Source: Reyranella aquatilis (lineage in GTDB: Bacteria; Pseudomonadota; Alphaproteobacteria; Reyranellales; Reyranellaceae). Taken from it: 64,000 nucleotides of DNA. The DNA lies in contig NZ_JAJISD010000007.1 of assembly GCF_020880995.1 (NCBI RefSeq), positions 248,001 to 312,000 on the forward strand, read 5' to 3'. Positions within the stretch are counted from its first letter, which is position 1, and each line of letters begins with the position of its first letter. Positions 37,906 through 47,112 of this stretch are shown piece after piece. The notes beneath the pieces were generated by a model that worked only from the letters and a program-made list of their open reading frames with translations, had not been told where the DNA came from and searched no databases. Position numbers and translations under genes: made by a program.

Positions 37906-40142
37906 TCGCGCGCCAGCGCCGCCGCCGCCGCCTTCTCCGCGTCGAGCACCTGGTCGTCGTCCATCAGCACGGTGACCTTGCGCAGCTTGCCGGTGAAGGC
38001 GAACGGCGCCTCGTAGTGCGACACGGGGCTGGAACGATCACGGCCGATGTCGAGGCCGGACCAGGAGATGAAGCTGACGAAGCCGTTCTGGGTGTCGAAG
38101 CTGCCCGCCGGCTCACCGTCGATCAGCAGGGTGGCGATGTTGCGGCCCTGGTTGCGGCGCATGCGCACCGCCAGCTTGCGGTTGCCGGCCGGCACCGGAC
38201 GGTCGGAGACGATCAGGTGATGCTCGCCACCGATGTTCATGTCGTAGGCGAGCCTGCCGTCCTTCATGTAGAGCGAGTAGCCGGTCGTGGCATCGCCATG
38301 GGCGATCAGCACGCCCTCGGTCATCGGCCCGTCGACCTGCGCGTCGGCCTCGATCGTGTAGGTGCGGTTGCGCACGTCGGGCGCCACGTCGGTCGGCACA
38401 TGGCCCATGCCCGCGTGGAAGACGAAGCGGTTGCGCGGCCCGTGGAAGCGCTTGGCATTGTCGGCGAAGCGCGGCGCGAAGCGATCGTCGAGCGGCAGAA
38501 CCTTGCTCGCCTCGGCCTGCCGCCACCATTCGTCGATCATCGCCTTCAGGCGCTCCGGCTCCTTCTCGGCGAGGTCGTTGGTCTCGTTGAAGTCCTGCTC
38601 GAGGTGATAGAGCTCCCACTTGTCCTGGGCGAAGTCGCCGCCGGGCGGATGGTAGGAGACGGCCTTCCAGCCGTCCTGCACCAAGCCGCGATGGCCGAAC
38701 ATCTCGAAATACTGCGCCTTGGCCTTGGACTTCGCCTTCCTGTTCTTCAGGCTCTTGGCGAAGCTGGTGCCTTCGAGCGGCATCTGCTTCACGCCGTTGA
38801 TCGTCTTGGGCGGCTTGATGCCGACGACGTCGAGCAGGGTCGGCACGAGATCGCTGGCGTGACAGAACTGGTGGCGCAGCTCGCCGCGCGCGGCGATGCC
38901 CTTGTCCCAGGCCATGACCAGCGGATCGCGGATGCCGCCGCCATGGGTGTTCTGCTTGTAGCGGCGCAGCGGCGTGTTGGCCGCCATCGCCCAGCCCCAT
39001 GGGAAGTTGGAATGCGTGTCGGGCCCGCCGATATCCTCGATGCGCGCGATCTTCTCCTCGAGTGATTCGCGGCGGAGATTGTAGGGGCCCATGGCGTTGA
39101 TCATGCCGAACGGGCCGCCTTCCTGGCTGGCACCGTTGTCGGACATGACGATGACCAGCGTGTCCTCAAGCTGGCCGGCGCTTTCGAGGAACGCCATCAG
39201 GCGGCCGATATGCTGGTCGGCATGGTCGAGCATGGCGGCATAGGCGGCCTGCAGCCGCGTGAACATGCGGCGCTCGGGCTCCGCCACCTCGGCCCAGGCG
39301 CGCACGGAATCGTTGCGTGGTGGCAGCTGCGTGCCCTTGGGCACGATGCCCATCTCGATCTGGCGCGCGAGGCGGCGCTCGCGCTCGACGTCCCAGCCTT
39401 CGGCGAAGATCGAATCGTACTTGGAGATCAGGTTGAATGGCGCCTGGTGCGGCGCATGGCAGGCGCCGAAGGCCAGCCAGGTGAGCCACGGCGTCTCGGC
39501 ATTGTCGGCGACATGGTCGGCGAGATAGCGGATCGCCTGGTCGACGAGATCGGACGTCAGGTGATAGCCGGTGGCGAAGGTGCCCGGCGGATCGACCGGC
39601 GTGTTGTCGCGCACCAGTTCGGGCGCGTACTGGTCGGTCTCGGCATCCATGAAACCGTAATAGCGGTCGAAGCCGCGGCCCAGCGGCCAGCCGTCGAACG
39701 GCCCGGTCGCGCCCGATTCGGTGAGCGGCGTGACGTGCCACTTGCCCAGCATGTAGTTGCGATAACCGTGCGGCCGCAGCATCTCGGCGATGGTGCCGGC
39801 CTCGCGGCTGATCTTGCCGCGATAGCCCGGATATCCCGAATCGAAATTGGCGAGGCAGCCGACGCCGACCGAATGATGGTTGCGGCCGGTCAGGAGCGCC
39901 GCGCGGGTGGTCGAGCACATGGCCGTCGTGTGGAAGCCGGTATAGCGCAGGCCGCGCTTGGACAAGGCGTCGATGGCAGGCGTCTCGATCGGCGACCCGT
40001 AGCAGCCAAAGTCCGAGAAGCCGACATCGTCGAACAGGATGACGAGGATGTTGGGCGCACCCTTCGGGCGCTTCGGCGTCTCGGGCCAGTAGGGCTGGGA
40101 GTCCTGGACCGTTTTGCCGATCTTGCCGCCATGTTCCGTCAT
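37902..40142 (-). CDS. Arylsulfatase with altered formylglycine motif
   Basis: 746 residues, long subfamily with a C-terminal beta domain from about residue 560. D38 and D39 (LFDDVGFSD) bind calcium. The residue converted to formylglycine is C76, but the motif reads C76-S-T-T-R80 where the converting enzyme usually needs proline at the third place (CxPxR). AALLTGRNHHSVGVG follows as normal. No signal peptide, so cytoplasmic, in line with uptake of the ester by the coupled MFS transporter. RBS AAGGGA lies before ATG 40140-40142. Confidence 0.88.
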   Translation of the reverse strand: MTEHGGKIGKTVQDSQPYWPETPKRPKGAPNILVILFDDVGFSDFGCYGSPIETPAIDALSKRGLRYTGFHTTAMCSTTRAALLTGRNHHSVGVGCLANFDSGYPGYRGKISREAGTIAEMLRPHGYRNYMLGKWHVTPLTESGATGPFDGWPLGRGFDRYYGFMDAETDQYAPELVRDNTPVDPPGTFATGYHLTSDLVDQAIRYLADHVADNAETPWLTWLAFGACHAPHQAPFNLISKYDSIFAEGWDVERERRLARQIEMGIVPKGTQLPPRNDSVRAWAEVAEPERRMFTRLQAAYAAMLDHADQHIGRLMAFLESAGQLEDTLVIVMSDNGASQEGGPFGMINAMGPYNLRRESLEEKIARIEDIGGPDTHSNFPWGWAMAANTPLRRYKQNTHGGGIRDPLVMAWDKGIAARGELRHQFCHASDLVPTLLDVVGIKPPKTINGVKQMPLEGTSFAKSLKNRKAKSKAKAQYFEMFGHRGLVQDGWKAVSYHPPGGDFAQDKWELYHLEQDFNETNDLAEKEPERLKAMIDEWWRQAEASKVLPLDDRFAPRFADNAKRFHGPRNRFVFHAGMGHVPTDVAPDVRNRTYTIEADAQVDGPMTEGVLIAHGDATTGYSLYMKDGRLAYDMNIGGEHHLIVSDRPVPAGNRKLAVRMRRNQGRNIATLLIDGEPAGSFDTQNGFVSFISWSGLDIGRDRSSPVSHYEAPFAFTGKLRKVTVLMDDDQVLDAEKAAAAALARE

Positions 40143-40230
40143 GCGTTTCCCTTTCGTTGCCCAGGGTTGTCCGACACTTGGGCAATACGATCAACCTTGT
40201 CGCAATTCATGGCGCTTGTTAGGGAAAGTC

Positions 40231-40995
40231 ATGGCTCACTTCACGTCCGACGGGCTCGACCTCGCCTACGATGAATTCGGTCCCGCCGATGGCCGCAAGG
40301 CGATCGTGCTGGTGCACGGCTTCTCCGCGAATCGCTACGAGAACTGGAAGCGTATGGGCTGGTACGACGCCATCGCCGCCAAGGGCCTGCGCGGCTTCGC
40401 CCTCGACAATCGCGGCCATGGCGAAAGCGCCAAGCCGCACGATCCCGCGAAATACGACCGCGAGTCGATGGCCCGCGATGTATTTGCATTGATGGACCAT
40501 GCCGGCGTCGAGCGCGCACATCTGCTGGGCTTCTCGATGGGCGCCCACATCGCGCTGACGGCAGCCCTGGTCGATCCCGGCCGGATCGATCATCTGGTCG
40601 TGGCGGGCGTCGGCGCCCGGATGTTCGAACCGCCGCGCGCGGAAGGTGCCATGGCCGAGGCCATGGAAACCGCCAACCCGGACGACATTACCGACCCGAT
40701 GCTGAAGAGCTTCCGGCACTTCGCCGACGAGCAGAAGGAAGACCGGCTGGCGCTGGCCGCCTGCTCGCGCGGCGCACGCATCCCGCTCACACGTGACTCG
40801 CTGATGGCGATCCGCCGCCCGACCGCGGTCGTCGCCGGCGCCCGCGATCAGCTCGCCGGACCGCCGCAGGGACTGGCTGACGCCATCCCAGGCGCCAAGG
40901 CCGTGACCCTGCCGGGCTGCGATCACTTCTCCTGCATCGGCCATCCGATGTTCAAGGCGACGGTGTTCGACTTCTTCGACGGCTGGCTCGAGTAG
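40231..40995 (+). CDS. Alpha/beta hydrolase
   Basis: 254 residues from ATG 40231 with AGGGAAA upstream. Oxyanion motif HGFSAN, nucleophile S102 in GFSMGAH, acid in AGARDQ, and histidine in GCDHFS. Cytoplasmic esterase or related hydrolase of unknown substrate. Divergent from the sulfatase; first gene of a plus-strand run that continues with short gaps to 45393. Confidence 0.88.
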   Translation: MAHFTSDGLDLAYDEFGPADGRKAIVLVHGFSANRYENWKRMGWYDAIAAKGLRGFALDNRGHGESAKPHDPAKYDRESMARDVFALMDHAGVERAHLLGFSMGAHIALTAALVDPGRIDHLVVAGVGARMFEPPRAEGAMAEAMETANPDDITDPMLKSFRHFADEQKEDRLALAACSRGARIPLTRDSLMAIRRPTAVVAGARDQLAGPPQGLADAIPGAKAVTLPGCDHFSCIGHPMFKATVFDFFDGWLE

Positions 40996-41000
40996 CGAGC

Positions 41001-41720
41001 GTGGCGCGGGTCAGCTTCAAGTCGATCCAGGCCCGCGCCGCCAAGCGCAAGGGTGGCGAGAAGGTCCTGGCATCGCTGCTGCCGAGGAAGCGCGACAACA
41101 AGGCCTTGGCGAAACTCACGGACGACCGCGTGCTGGCGGAGATGGCGCGCCGCGTCTTCTGCGCCGGCTTCGTCTGGAGCGTGATCGACAAGAAGTGGCC
41201 GGGCTTCGAGGAAGCCTTTCTCGGCTTCAATCCGAAGCGACTGCTGTTCCAGCCCGCCGAGTTCTGGGAGGGGCTAACGCGCGACACGCGCATCGTGCGC
41301 AACCCGACCAGCATCAAGTCGGTGCGCGACAATGCGAAGTTCGTCACCGACATCGCCGCCGAGCATGGCAGCTTCGGCAAGTTCCTGGCCGCCTGGCCGG
41401 CCGACGACCAGATCGGCCTGCTGGAAGTCTTCGCTAAACGCGGCTCCCGGCTGGGCGGCTTCTCGGGCCAGTACCTGCTGCGCTTCCTCGGCCGCGATTC
41501 CTTCATCCTCACCGGCGACCTGATGATGTGCCTGCGCGACGCGGGTGTGCCGATCAGCGAGAAGGGCACGTCGAAGAAGGACCAGAAGCTCGCCCAGGCG
41601 CAGATCAACGAATGGGCCAGGGAGAGCGGGCTGCCCCTCACCCACATCTCGCGCATCTGCTCGATGTCGATCGGCGAGAACCACGACGCCGCGCGCCTCG
41701 CCGAGGCCATGAGGACGTGA
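41001..41720 (+). CDS. DNA-3-methyladenine glycosylase I-like protein
   Basis: 239 residues from GTG 41001. Fold-level resemblance to Tag (HhH-GPD superfamily): VFCAGFVWSVIDKKWPGFEEAFLGFNP matches the Tag pattern around the base pocket, and ISRICSMSIG the C-terminal part. The catalytic glutamate and the zinc-snap Cys/His set of Tag are not obvious here, so activity may differ. Five bases after the hydrolase stop. A repair protein inside a catabolic run is unexpected, and the function is provisional. Confidence 0.65.
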   Translation: MARVSFKSIQARAAKRKGGEKVLASLLPRKRDNKALAKLTDDRVLAEMARRVFCAGFVWSVIDKKWPGFEEAFLGFNPKRLLFQPAEFWEGLTRDTRIVRNPTSIKSVRDNAKFVTDIAAEHGSFGKFLAAWPADDQIGLLEVFAKRGSRLGGFSGQYLLRFLGRDSFILTGDLMMCLRDAGVPISEKGTSKKDQKLAQAQINEWARESGLPLTHISRICSMSIGENHDAARLAEAMRT

Positions 41721-41722
41721 CC

Positions 41723-42469
41723 ATGACGAACATCCTGCTGATCAATCCCAACACCACGAAGTCGATCACCGATCTCGTCCTCAGGACCGCGAAGGGCTTT
41801 GCGTCGAAGGGCACGCGCCTGCGCGCCCTCACCGGCTCGTTCGGCCCCCGCTACATCGCCTCGCGCGCCGCCTATGCCATCGCAAGCCACGCCGCCCTCG
41901 ACGCCTATGCCAACGATCGCGGCCCCAAGGATGTCGTGGTGCTCGCCTGCTTCGGCGATCCCGGCCTCGCGGCCCTGAAGGAGGTCAGCCCGGTCCCGGT
42001 CGTCGGCATGGCTGATGCGTCGATCCTGCAAGCCTGCGCCATGGGAAACCGCTTCTCCATCGTCACCGGTGGCGAGCGCTGGAAGTCGATGCTGGAGGAG
42101 TTCGTGGCGGGCCATGGGCTCACCTCCCGGCTCGCCTCGGTGCGCACGGTCGCGCCGACCGGCGCCGACATCGCGCGTAACCCCAAAGCCGCCATGGAAT
42201 TGCTGGCAAAAGGCTGCTCCGCCTGCGTTCGCGAGGACGGTGCCGACGTCGTCATCCTGGGCGGCGCAGGCCTGGCCGGGCTGGCCGCGAAGCTGAAGCA
42301 CATGGTCGATGCACCGCTGCTCGACGGTGTCGCCTGCGCGATCTCGATGGCCGAGGGACTTGCGCTTCAGAAGCCGGCGAAGGCCAGCAAGGGTGCACTT
42401 GCGAAGCCGGGCGCCGTCGACAGCATCAAGCTCTCCAAGGGACTTTCGAAGCTGCTGCAATCGCCCTAG
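41723..42469 (+). CDS. Asp/Glu/hydantoin racemase family protein lacking the second catalytic cysteine
   Basis: 248 residues. INPNTTKSITD is the N-terminal mark of the hydantoin racemase branch. C76 (LACFGDPG) is present, but the place of the second cysteine (normally LGCAGM) is G181 in VILGGAGLAG. Two-base proton exchange by paired thiols is therefore not possible; a one-thiol reaction such as decarboxylation or isomerisation, or a lost activity, must be considered. The start overlaps nothing; two bases separate it from the previous stop. Followed by an FAH-family gene. Confidence 0.82.
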   Translation: MTNILLINPNTTKSITDLVLRTAKGFASKGTRLRALTGSFGPRYIASRAAYAIASHAALDAYANDRGPKDVVVLACFGDPGLAALKEVSPVPVVGMADASILQACAMGNRFSIVTGGERWKSMLEEFVAGHGLTSRLASVRTVAPTGADIARNPKAAMELLAKGCSACVREDGADVVILGGAGLAGLAAKLKHMVDAPLLDGVACAISMAEGLALQKPAKASKGALAKPGAVDSIKLSKGLSKLLQSP

Positions 42470-42480
42470 GGTCCGTCCCC

Positions 42481-43323
42481 ATGCGGTTGGTCAGCTTTCG
42501 CCATGCGGGCGCGGACAAAATCGGCGCGGCCGTCGACGGCGGCATCGTCGACCTGTCGGCGCGCACGAACGGACGCTGGCAAAGCCTGCGTGCCGTCATC
42601 GCCGCGAAGGCGCTCGACGAACTCCGCGTCGTGACGAAGGACGCAGCGGCCGACCTCGCACTTGAAGACATCGAGCTGCTGCCGGTCATTCCCGATCCGG
42701 GGAAGATCCTCTGCATCGGCCTCAATTATGCGAGCCATGTCGGCGAGGTCGGACGCCAGATGCCGACCGTGCCCAGCGTGTTCTCCCGCCTGCACAATAC
42801 GCTGGTGCCGCACGGCGGCGACATCGTGCGGCCGCGCGCTTCGATCGACTTCGACTACGAGGGCGAGCTGGCCATCGTCATCGGCGAGCGCTGCCGGCAC
42901 GTCTCGCGCGCCGGCGCCCTCTCGGTGATCGCGGGCTACACGTGCTTCATCGACGGCAGCGTGCGCGACTTCCAGAAGCACTCGGTCTTCGCCGGCAAGA
43001 ACTTCCCGGCGACCGGCCCGCTGGGCCCGTGGATGGTCACGTCCGACGTGATCGCCGATCCGCAGCGCCTCGAGCTCACGACGCGGCTGAACGGCGCCGT
43101 CGTACAGCACGACACGACCGATCACATGATCTTCGATGTCGCCACCATCATCGAGTATCTCTCCACCGTGACCTGGCTGGAGCCGGGCGACGTCATCGCG
43201 ACCGGCACGCCCGACGGGGTCGGCGCCGGCCGAAAGCCGCCGCTCTGGATGAAGGACGGGGACAGGCTGGAAGTCGAGATCTCAGGCATAGGGACCTTGG
43301 GCGTCAATGTCGTCGACGAGTAA
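42481..43323 (+). CDS. Fumarylacetoacetate hydrolase family protein
   Basis: 280 residues. E127 and E129 (DFDYEGELAIVIG) and D158 (IDGSVRDFQKH) make the metal site; ILCIGLNYASH is the family lead motif. Members cleave or decarboxylate oxo-acids with a C-C bond next to a keto group. Eleven bases after the racemase-like gene and overlapping the MFS gene by 17 bases, so all three probably serve one pathway. Confidence 0.88.
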   Translation: MRLVSFRHAGADKIGAAVDGGIVDLSARTNGRWQSLRAVIAAKALDELRVVTKDAAADLALEDIELLPVIPDPGKILCIGLNYASHVGEVGRQMPTVPSVFSRLHNTLVPHGGDIVRPRASIDFDYEGELAIVIGERCRHVSRAGALSVIAGYTCFIDGSVRDFQKHSVFAGKNFPATGPLGPWMVTSDVIADPQRLELTTRLNGAVVQHDTTDHMIFDVATIIEYLSTVTWLEPGDVIATGTPDGVGAGRKPPLWMKDGDRLEVEISGIGTLGVNVVDE

Positions 43324-44554
43324 CTCCTTCGACCTGCCGGCGAGCGACGCCAGCACCGACAGCAAGAAGGCGCGCGAATTCAAGGTGATCGCGCTGATCG
43401 CCCTGGCGCACTTCGTGAGCCACGTGCACATCATGCTGTTGCCGCCGTTGTTCGGCGAAGTCCGCGAGGCCTTCGGCGTCTCCTATGTCGAGATCGGCTT
43501 TGCGCTCACCGCCTTCAATGCGGCTTCGGCCCTGCTGCAGACGCCGGCCGGCTTCCTGGTCGACCGGGTCGGCCCGCGCGCCATGCTGACCGGCGGGCTG
43601 ATCCTGGGCGGCGTCGCGGTCGCGGCGGCCGCGCTGCTACCCGGCTACTGGTTCTTCGTCATCGCCTACGGGTTCCTGGGCCTCGCCAACACCGTCTATC
43701 ACCCGGCCGACTATTCGATCCTGTCGGCCACCATCGATCACAAGCGCATCGGCAAGGCCTTCTCGATTCACACTTTCGCGGGCTATCTCGGCTCAGGGGT
43801 GACGCCGGCGCTGGCGCTGGCCTGCGCAGCTCTGTGGGGCTGGCGCGGCGCCTTCCTGTTCGTGGCTGGCCTGTCGATCGCGACCGCCTTCGTGCTGATC
43901 GTGGCGGGCAGCATCCTGCCGCGCGTCGTGCACAAGCCCGGGCAGCAACCGGCCAAGGACAGCGGCCAGAAGGTCGGGCTCGACCTGCTGCTGAGCGCAC
44001 CGATCCTGCGCAACCTGCTGTTCTTCTTCTGCCTGGCCATGGCCAATGGCGGCATCCAGACCTTTACCGTCGTCGGCCTGGCGCAGATCCACGGCACGCC
44101 CTTCTCGGTCGCCAGCGTGGCCCTCTCGGGCTTCCTCCTGTGCAGCGCGGGCGGCGTGCTGCTGGGGGGCATCATCGCCGACCGCACGCCCCACCATGAG
44201 CGCGTGGCGGCCGTCGGCTTCGCCTGCACCTCGACCATGGCGATCCTGATGGCCTGGGTGAACATGCCGGGCTTCGCGCTGATCGCGCTGATGTCGGTCG
44301 GCGGCCTGCTGAACGGCATCATCCAGCCGTCGCGCGACATGATGGTGCGCGCCGTGACGCCGCCCGGCTCGTTCGGCAAAGTGTTCGGCTTCGTCAGCAC
44401 CGGCTTCAACCTGGGCGGCATGATCGCCCCGCTGCTCTATGGCGCCCTGATGGACCATGGCGAGCCGCGCGCCATCTTCATGATCGTCACCGGCTTCATT
44501 TTCCTGGCGCTGATCACCGCGATCACCCGCCGCAAACCCGAGAGCATTGCCTGA
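43307..44554 (+). CDS. MFS transporter
   Basis: 415 residues, twelve helices after a polar 24-residue N-terminus. LVDRVGPRAMLTGG is the loop 2-3 motif and ADRTPHHERVAAVG its repeat in the second half. Starts at ATG 43307-43309, inside the end of the FAH gene, and its TGA shares a base with the next ATG. Probably imports the substrate of the surrounding enzymes. Confidence 0.88.
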   Translation: MSSTSNSFDLPASDASTDSKKAREFKVIALIALAHFVSHVHIMLLPPLFGEVREAFGVSYVEIGFALTAFNAASALLQTPAGFLVDRVGPRAMLTGGLILGGVAVAAAALLPGYWFFVIAYGFLGLANTVYHPADYSILSATIDHKRIGKAFSIHTFAGYLGSGVTPALALACAALWGWRGAFLFVAGLSIATAFVLIVAGSILPRVVHKPGQQPAKDSGQKVGLDLLLSAPILRNLLFFFCLAMANGGIQTFTVVGLAQIHGTPFSVASVALSGFLLCSAGGVLLGGIIADRTPHHERVAAVGFACTSTMAILMAWVNMPGFALIALMSVGGLLNGIIQPSRDMMVRAVTPPGSFGKVFGFVSTGFNLGGMIAPLLYGALMDHGEPRAIFMIVTGFIFLALITAITRRKPESIA

Positions 44555-45393
44555 TGGATTCCCTGACGCCTGCCACGCCTCCCAAGACGGAAGCCCTCGC
44601 CCGCCGCTATGGCGCCGATGTCCTGCCCGCGGCTGGACCGTGGAACGAAACCATCGCCACGATGCTCGATCATCGCTCGGTGCGCAGCTACAAGCCCGAT
44701 CCCGTGCCGGCCGGCGCGCTGGAGAGCATGATCGCCGCCGCCCAGTCGGCCGCTACCAGCTCCAACATGCAGTGGTGGTCGGCGCTCGCCGTCACCGATC
44801 CCGCCAAGAAGAAGGTGCTGGCCGAGATCGCCGGCGGCCAGAAGCATATCGAGCAGTGCCCGCTGTTCATCGCCTGGATCGCCGACATGTCGCGCAACCA
44901 GCGCATCTCGAACGCGACGAAGACCCCGTTCGAGACCATGCCCTGGCTGGAGACCTTCATGGTCGCCTCGATCGACGCCGCGCTCGCGGCTCAGAACGCC
45001 GTCGTCGCCGCGGAATCGATGGGCCTGCGCACGGTCTATATCGGCGCCATGCGCAACGACCCGATCCGCGTTGCCGATCTGCTGGGCCTGCCGCCACAGG
45101 CCGTCGTCGTGTTCGGCCTCTGCGTCGGATACGCCACGGAAAAGGGCAAGGGCGAGGTCAAGCCGCGCCTGCCGCAGTCGGTCGTGCTCCACACCGAGCG
45201 TTACGACGCGAGCAGGGAAGAAGCCCTGCGCGCCGCCTACGACGCCGAGATGAGCAAGTTCTCGGCCCGCCACGAGCTGCAGGCCGCGACCTGGACGCAG
45301 CGCGTGCTGAACCGGCTGGGGCCGATCAAGGCGATGAACGGCCGCGAGACGTTGCGCGCCGCGCTGGCGAAGATGGGATTCGAGGTGCGGTAG
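44554..45393 (+). CDS. Nitroreductase family protein, NfsA-like
   Basis: 279 residues. HRSVRSYKPDPVPAGALE is the FMN-binding start, SNMQWWSALAVTD and the LGLPPQAVVVFGLCVGY blocks follow, all in NfsA/FRP order. An FMN-dependent NADPH reductase for nitro compounds, quinones or similar. Last gene of the run; the dispersed element copy C follows. Confidence 0.88.
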   Translation: MDSLTPATPPKTEALARRYGADVLPAAGPWNETIATMLDHRSVRSYKPDPVPAGALESMIAAAQSAATSSNMQWWSALAVTDPAKKKVLAEIAGGQKHIEQCPLFIAWIADMSRNQRISNATKTPFETMPWLETFMVASIDAALAAQNAVVAAESMGLRTVYIGAMRNDPIRVADLLGLPPQAVVVFGLCVGYATEKGKGEVKPRLPQSVVLHTERYDASREEALRAAYDAEMSKFSARHELQAATWTQRVLNRLGPIKAMNGRETLRAALAKMGFEVR

Positions 45394-45404
45394 GGGACCT
45401 ATCG

Positions 45405-45545
45405 CCTCCTTCCTCCCCATCCAGATGGGGCGGTTTCGCGTCTCACGCGACGGAGGGGTCATGGTTGGTCGCTCTTTCTTCGACGCTCCCGGACATCGCA
45501 AAGCGATGTCCTGACGCTACCGAGTCGAGCTTCGCTCGACTCAAT
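45405..45545 (+). repeat. Dispersed double-hairpin element, copy C
   Basis: Same element as copies A and B. Left stem CCCCAT/ATGGGG, hairpin 1 (45491-45511) GGACATCGC/GCGATGTCC, hairpin 2 (45522-45542) GAGTCGAGC/GCTCGACTC with loop TTC. Both main stems are perfect although the bases differ from copy B at paired sites. It ends the nitroreductase transcript region and lies about 45 bases before the receptor ATG. Confidence 0.8.
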
Positions 45546-45591
45546 GGCACGGCGCATGCTGGAGTCTCGGGATAGTCCGGACGGAGGCAAC

Positions 45592-47106
45592 ATGCGGCGG
45601 ATGGCTCATCGTTTTCTCGTGGCAGTGGCTTTTTGTGCGGCGGCAAGCACCGCCTCGGCGCAGGGGCATCTCAGGATCGGCATCGGCGACGATCCCGACG
45701 TGCTCGATCCCACGCTGTCGCGCACCTATACCGGCCGCATCGTCTTCGCCTCGATCTGCGACAAGCTGTTCGACATCGACGAAAAGCTGACCATCGTGCC
45801 TCAGCTCGCGCTCGGCCACGAGACCTCGGCTGACGGCAAGGCAGTCCTCATCAAGCTTCGCCCCGGCGTGAAGTTCCACGACGGTGAGCCGTTCGACGCG
45901 GCGGCGGCCAAGTACAGTCTCGAACGCCATCTCAACATGAAGGGCTCGTTCCGCAAGCCCGAGATCGGCATCGTCGAGAGCGTCGAGGTGGTCGACCCGC
46001 TGACCGTCAAACTGAACCTGAAGCAGCCCTTCTCGCCCCTGATCGCCCAGCTCACCGACCGCTCGGGCATGATGGTCTCGCCCAAAGCCGCCGAGGCGAC
46101 GGGCGACAAGTTCGGCCTGAAGCCGGTCTGTGCGGGACCCTACAGGTTCGTCGAGAGGGTCCAGCAGGACCGCATCGTCGTCGAGAAGTTCGCCGACTAC
46201 TGGAACAGGGACCAGGTGTTCATCGACAAGATCACCTACCTTCCGATCGTCGACACCACGGTGCGCCTGGCCAACCTGCGGTCCGGCGGTATCGACCTCA
46301 CCGAACGCATCCTGGCAACCGACATCCCGACCGTGCGCGCCGATCCCAAGCTCAAGCTCGCCAACTCGGTATCGCTCGCCTGGTTCGGCCTGATGATCAA
46401 CCAGGACAACGGGCCAAAGTCGAACAATCCGCTGGGCAAAGACCCGCGCGTGCGCCGCGCCTTCGAACTGGCGCTCGACCGCGACGCCATCAACCAGGTC
46501 GTGTTCAACGGCGAATTCGTGCCGGGCAACCAGTGGGTCAGTCCGCAGAGCCCTTACTATCAGAAGGATTTTCCGATCCCCAAGCGGGACGTCGCCAAGG
46601 CCAAGGCGCTGATGAAGGAGGCCGGCATCACCGGCAAGCTGACGCTCGACTACATGGTGAACAACGCGCCCGAATCGCGGGCCATCGCCGAGGTCGTGCA
46701 GTCGCTGGTCGCCGAGGCGGGCTTCGACCTGAAGCTGCGCGTGGTCGAAGTCGCGACCGCGCTGAAGGCCGGCGAGGACGGCGACTTCCAGGTCTATGCG
46801 CTGACCTGGAGCGGCCGCAGCGACCCCGACGGCAACTCGGTGATCTACCAGACCTGCGGCGCGCCGCAGAACATGGCGAAGTACTGCGACAAGGAACTCG
46901 ACGGCTGGCACCAGGAGGCGCGGGCAGCGACCGAACTGGACGCGCGCAAGGCGATCTACCGCAAGGTCACCGAGCGCTTTCTCGAAAAGGGCTGGATCTT
47001 CTACCTCTACCACCCGCAGAACCTGGCAACCCACACGGTGCGGCTGGAAGGCTTCCGGCCGGTGCCGGATGGGCTGCTGCGGGTGGTCGGCCTGAAGCTG
47101 AAGTAG
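45592..47106 (+). CDS. ABC transporter substrate-binding protein, family 5, orphan
   Basis: 504 residues from ATG 45592 with GGAGG five bases upstream. Signal peptide FLVAVAFCAAASTASAQ. KFHDGEPFDAAAAKYSLERH and RRAFELALDRDAI are SBP_bac_5 marks. No permease or ATPase genes are adjacent, so it must work with a complex encoded elsewhere, perhaps the Dpp-type importer at 9-13 kb (inference). Confidence 0.9.
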   Translation: MRRMAHRFLVAVAFCAAASTASAQGHLRIGIGDDPDVLDPTLSRTYTGRIVFASICDKLFDIDEKLTIVPQLALGHETSADGKAVLIKLRPGVKFHDGEPFDAAAAKYSLERHLNMKGSFRKPEIGIVESVEVVDPLTVKLNLKQPFSPLIAQLTDRSGMMVSPKAAEATGDKFGLKPVCAGPYRFVERVQQDRIVVEKFADYWNRDQVFIDKITYLPIVDTTVRLANLRSGGIDLTERILATDIPTVRADPKLKLANSVSLAWFGLMINQDNGPKSNNPLGKDPRVRRAFELALDRDAINQVVFNGEFVPGNQWVSPQSPYYQKDFPIPKRDVAKAKALMKEAGITGKLTLDYMVNNAPESRAIAEVVQSLVAEAGFDLKLRVVEVATALKAGEDGDFQVYALTWSGRSDPDGNSVIYQTCGAPQNMAKYCDKELDGWHQEARAATELDARKAIYRKVTERFLEKGWIFYLYHPQNLATHTVRLEGFRPVPDGLLRVVGLKLK

Positions 47107-47112
47107 GACGCC

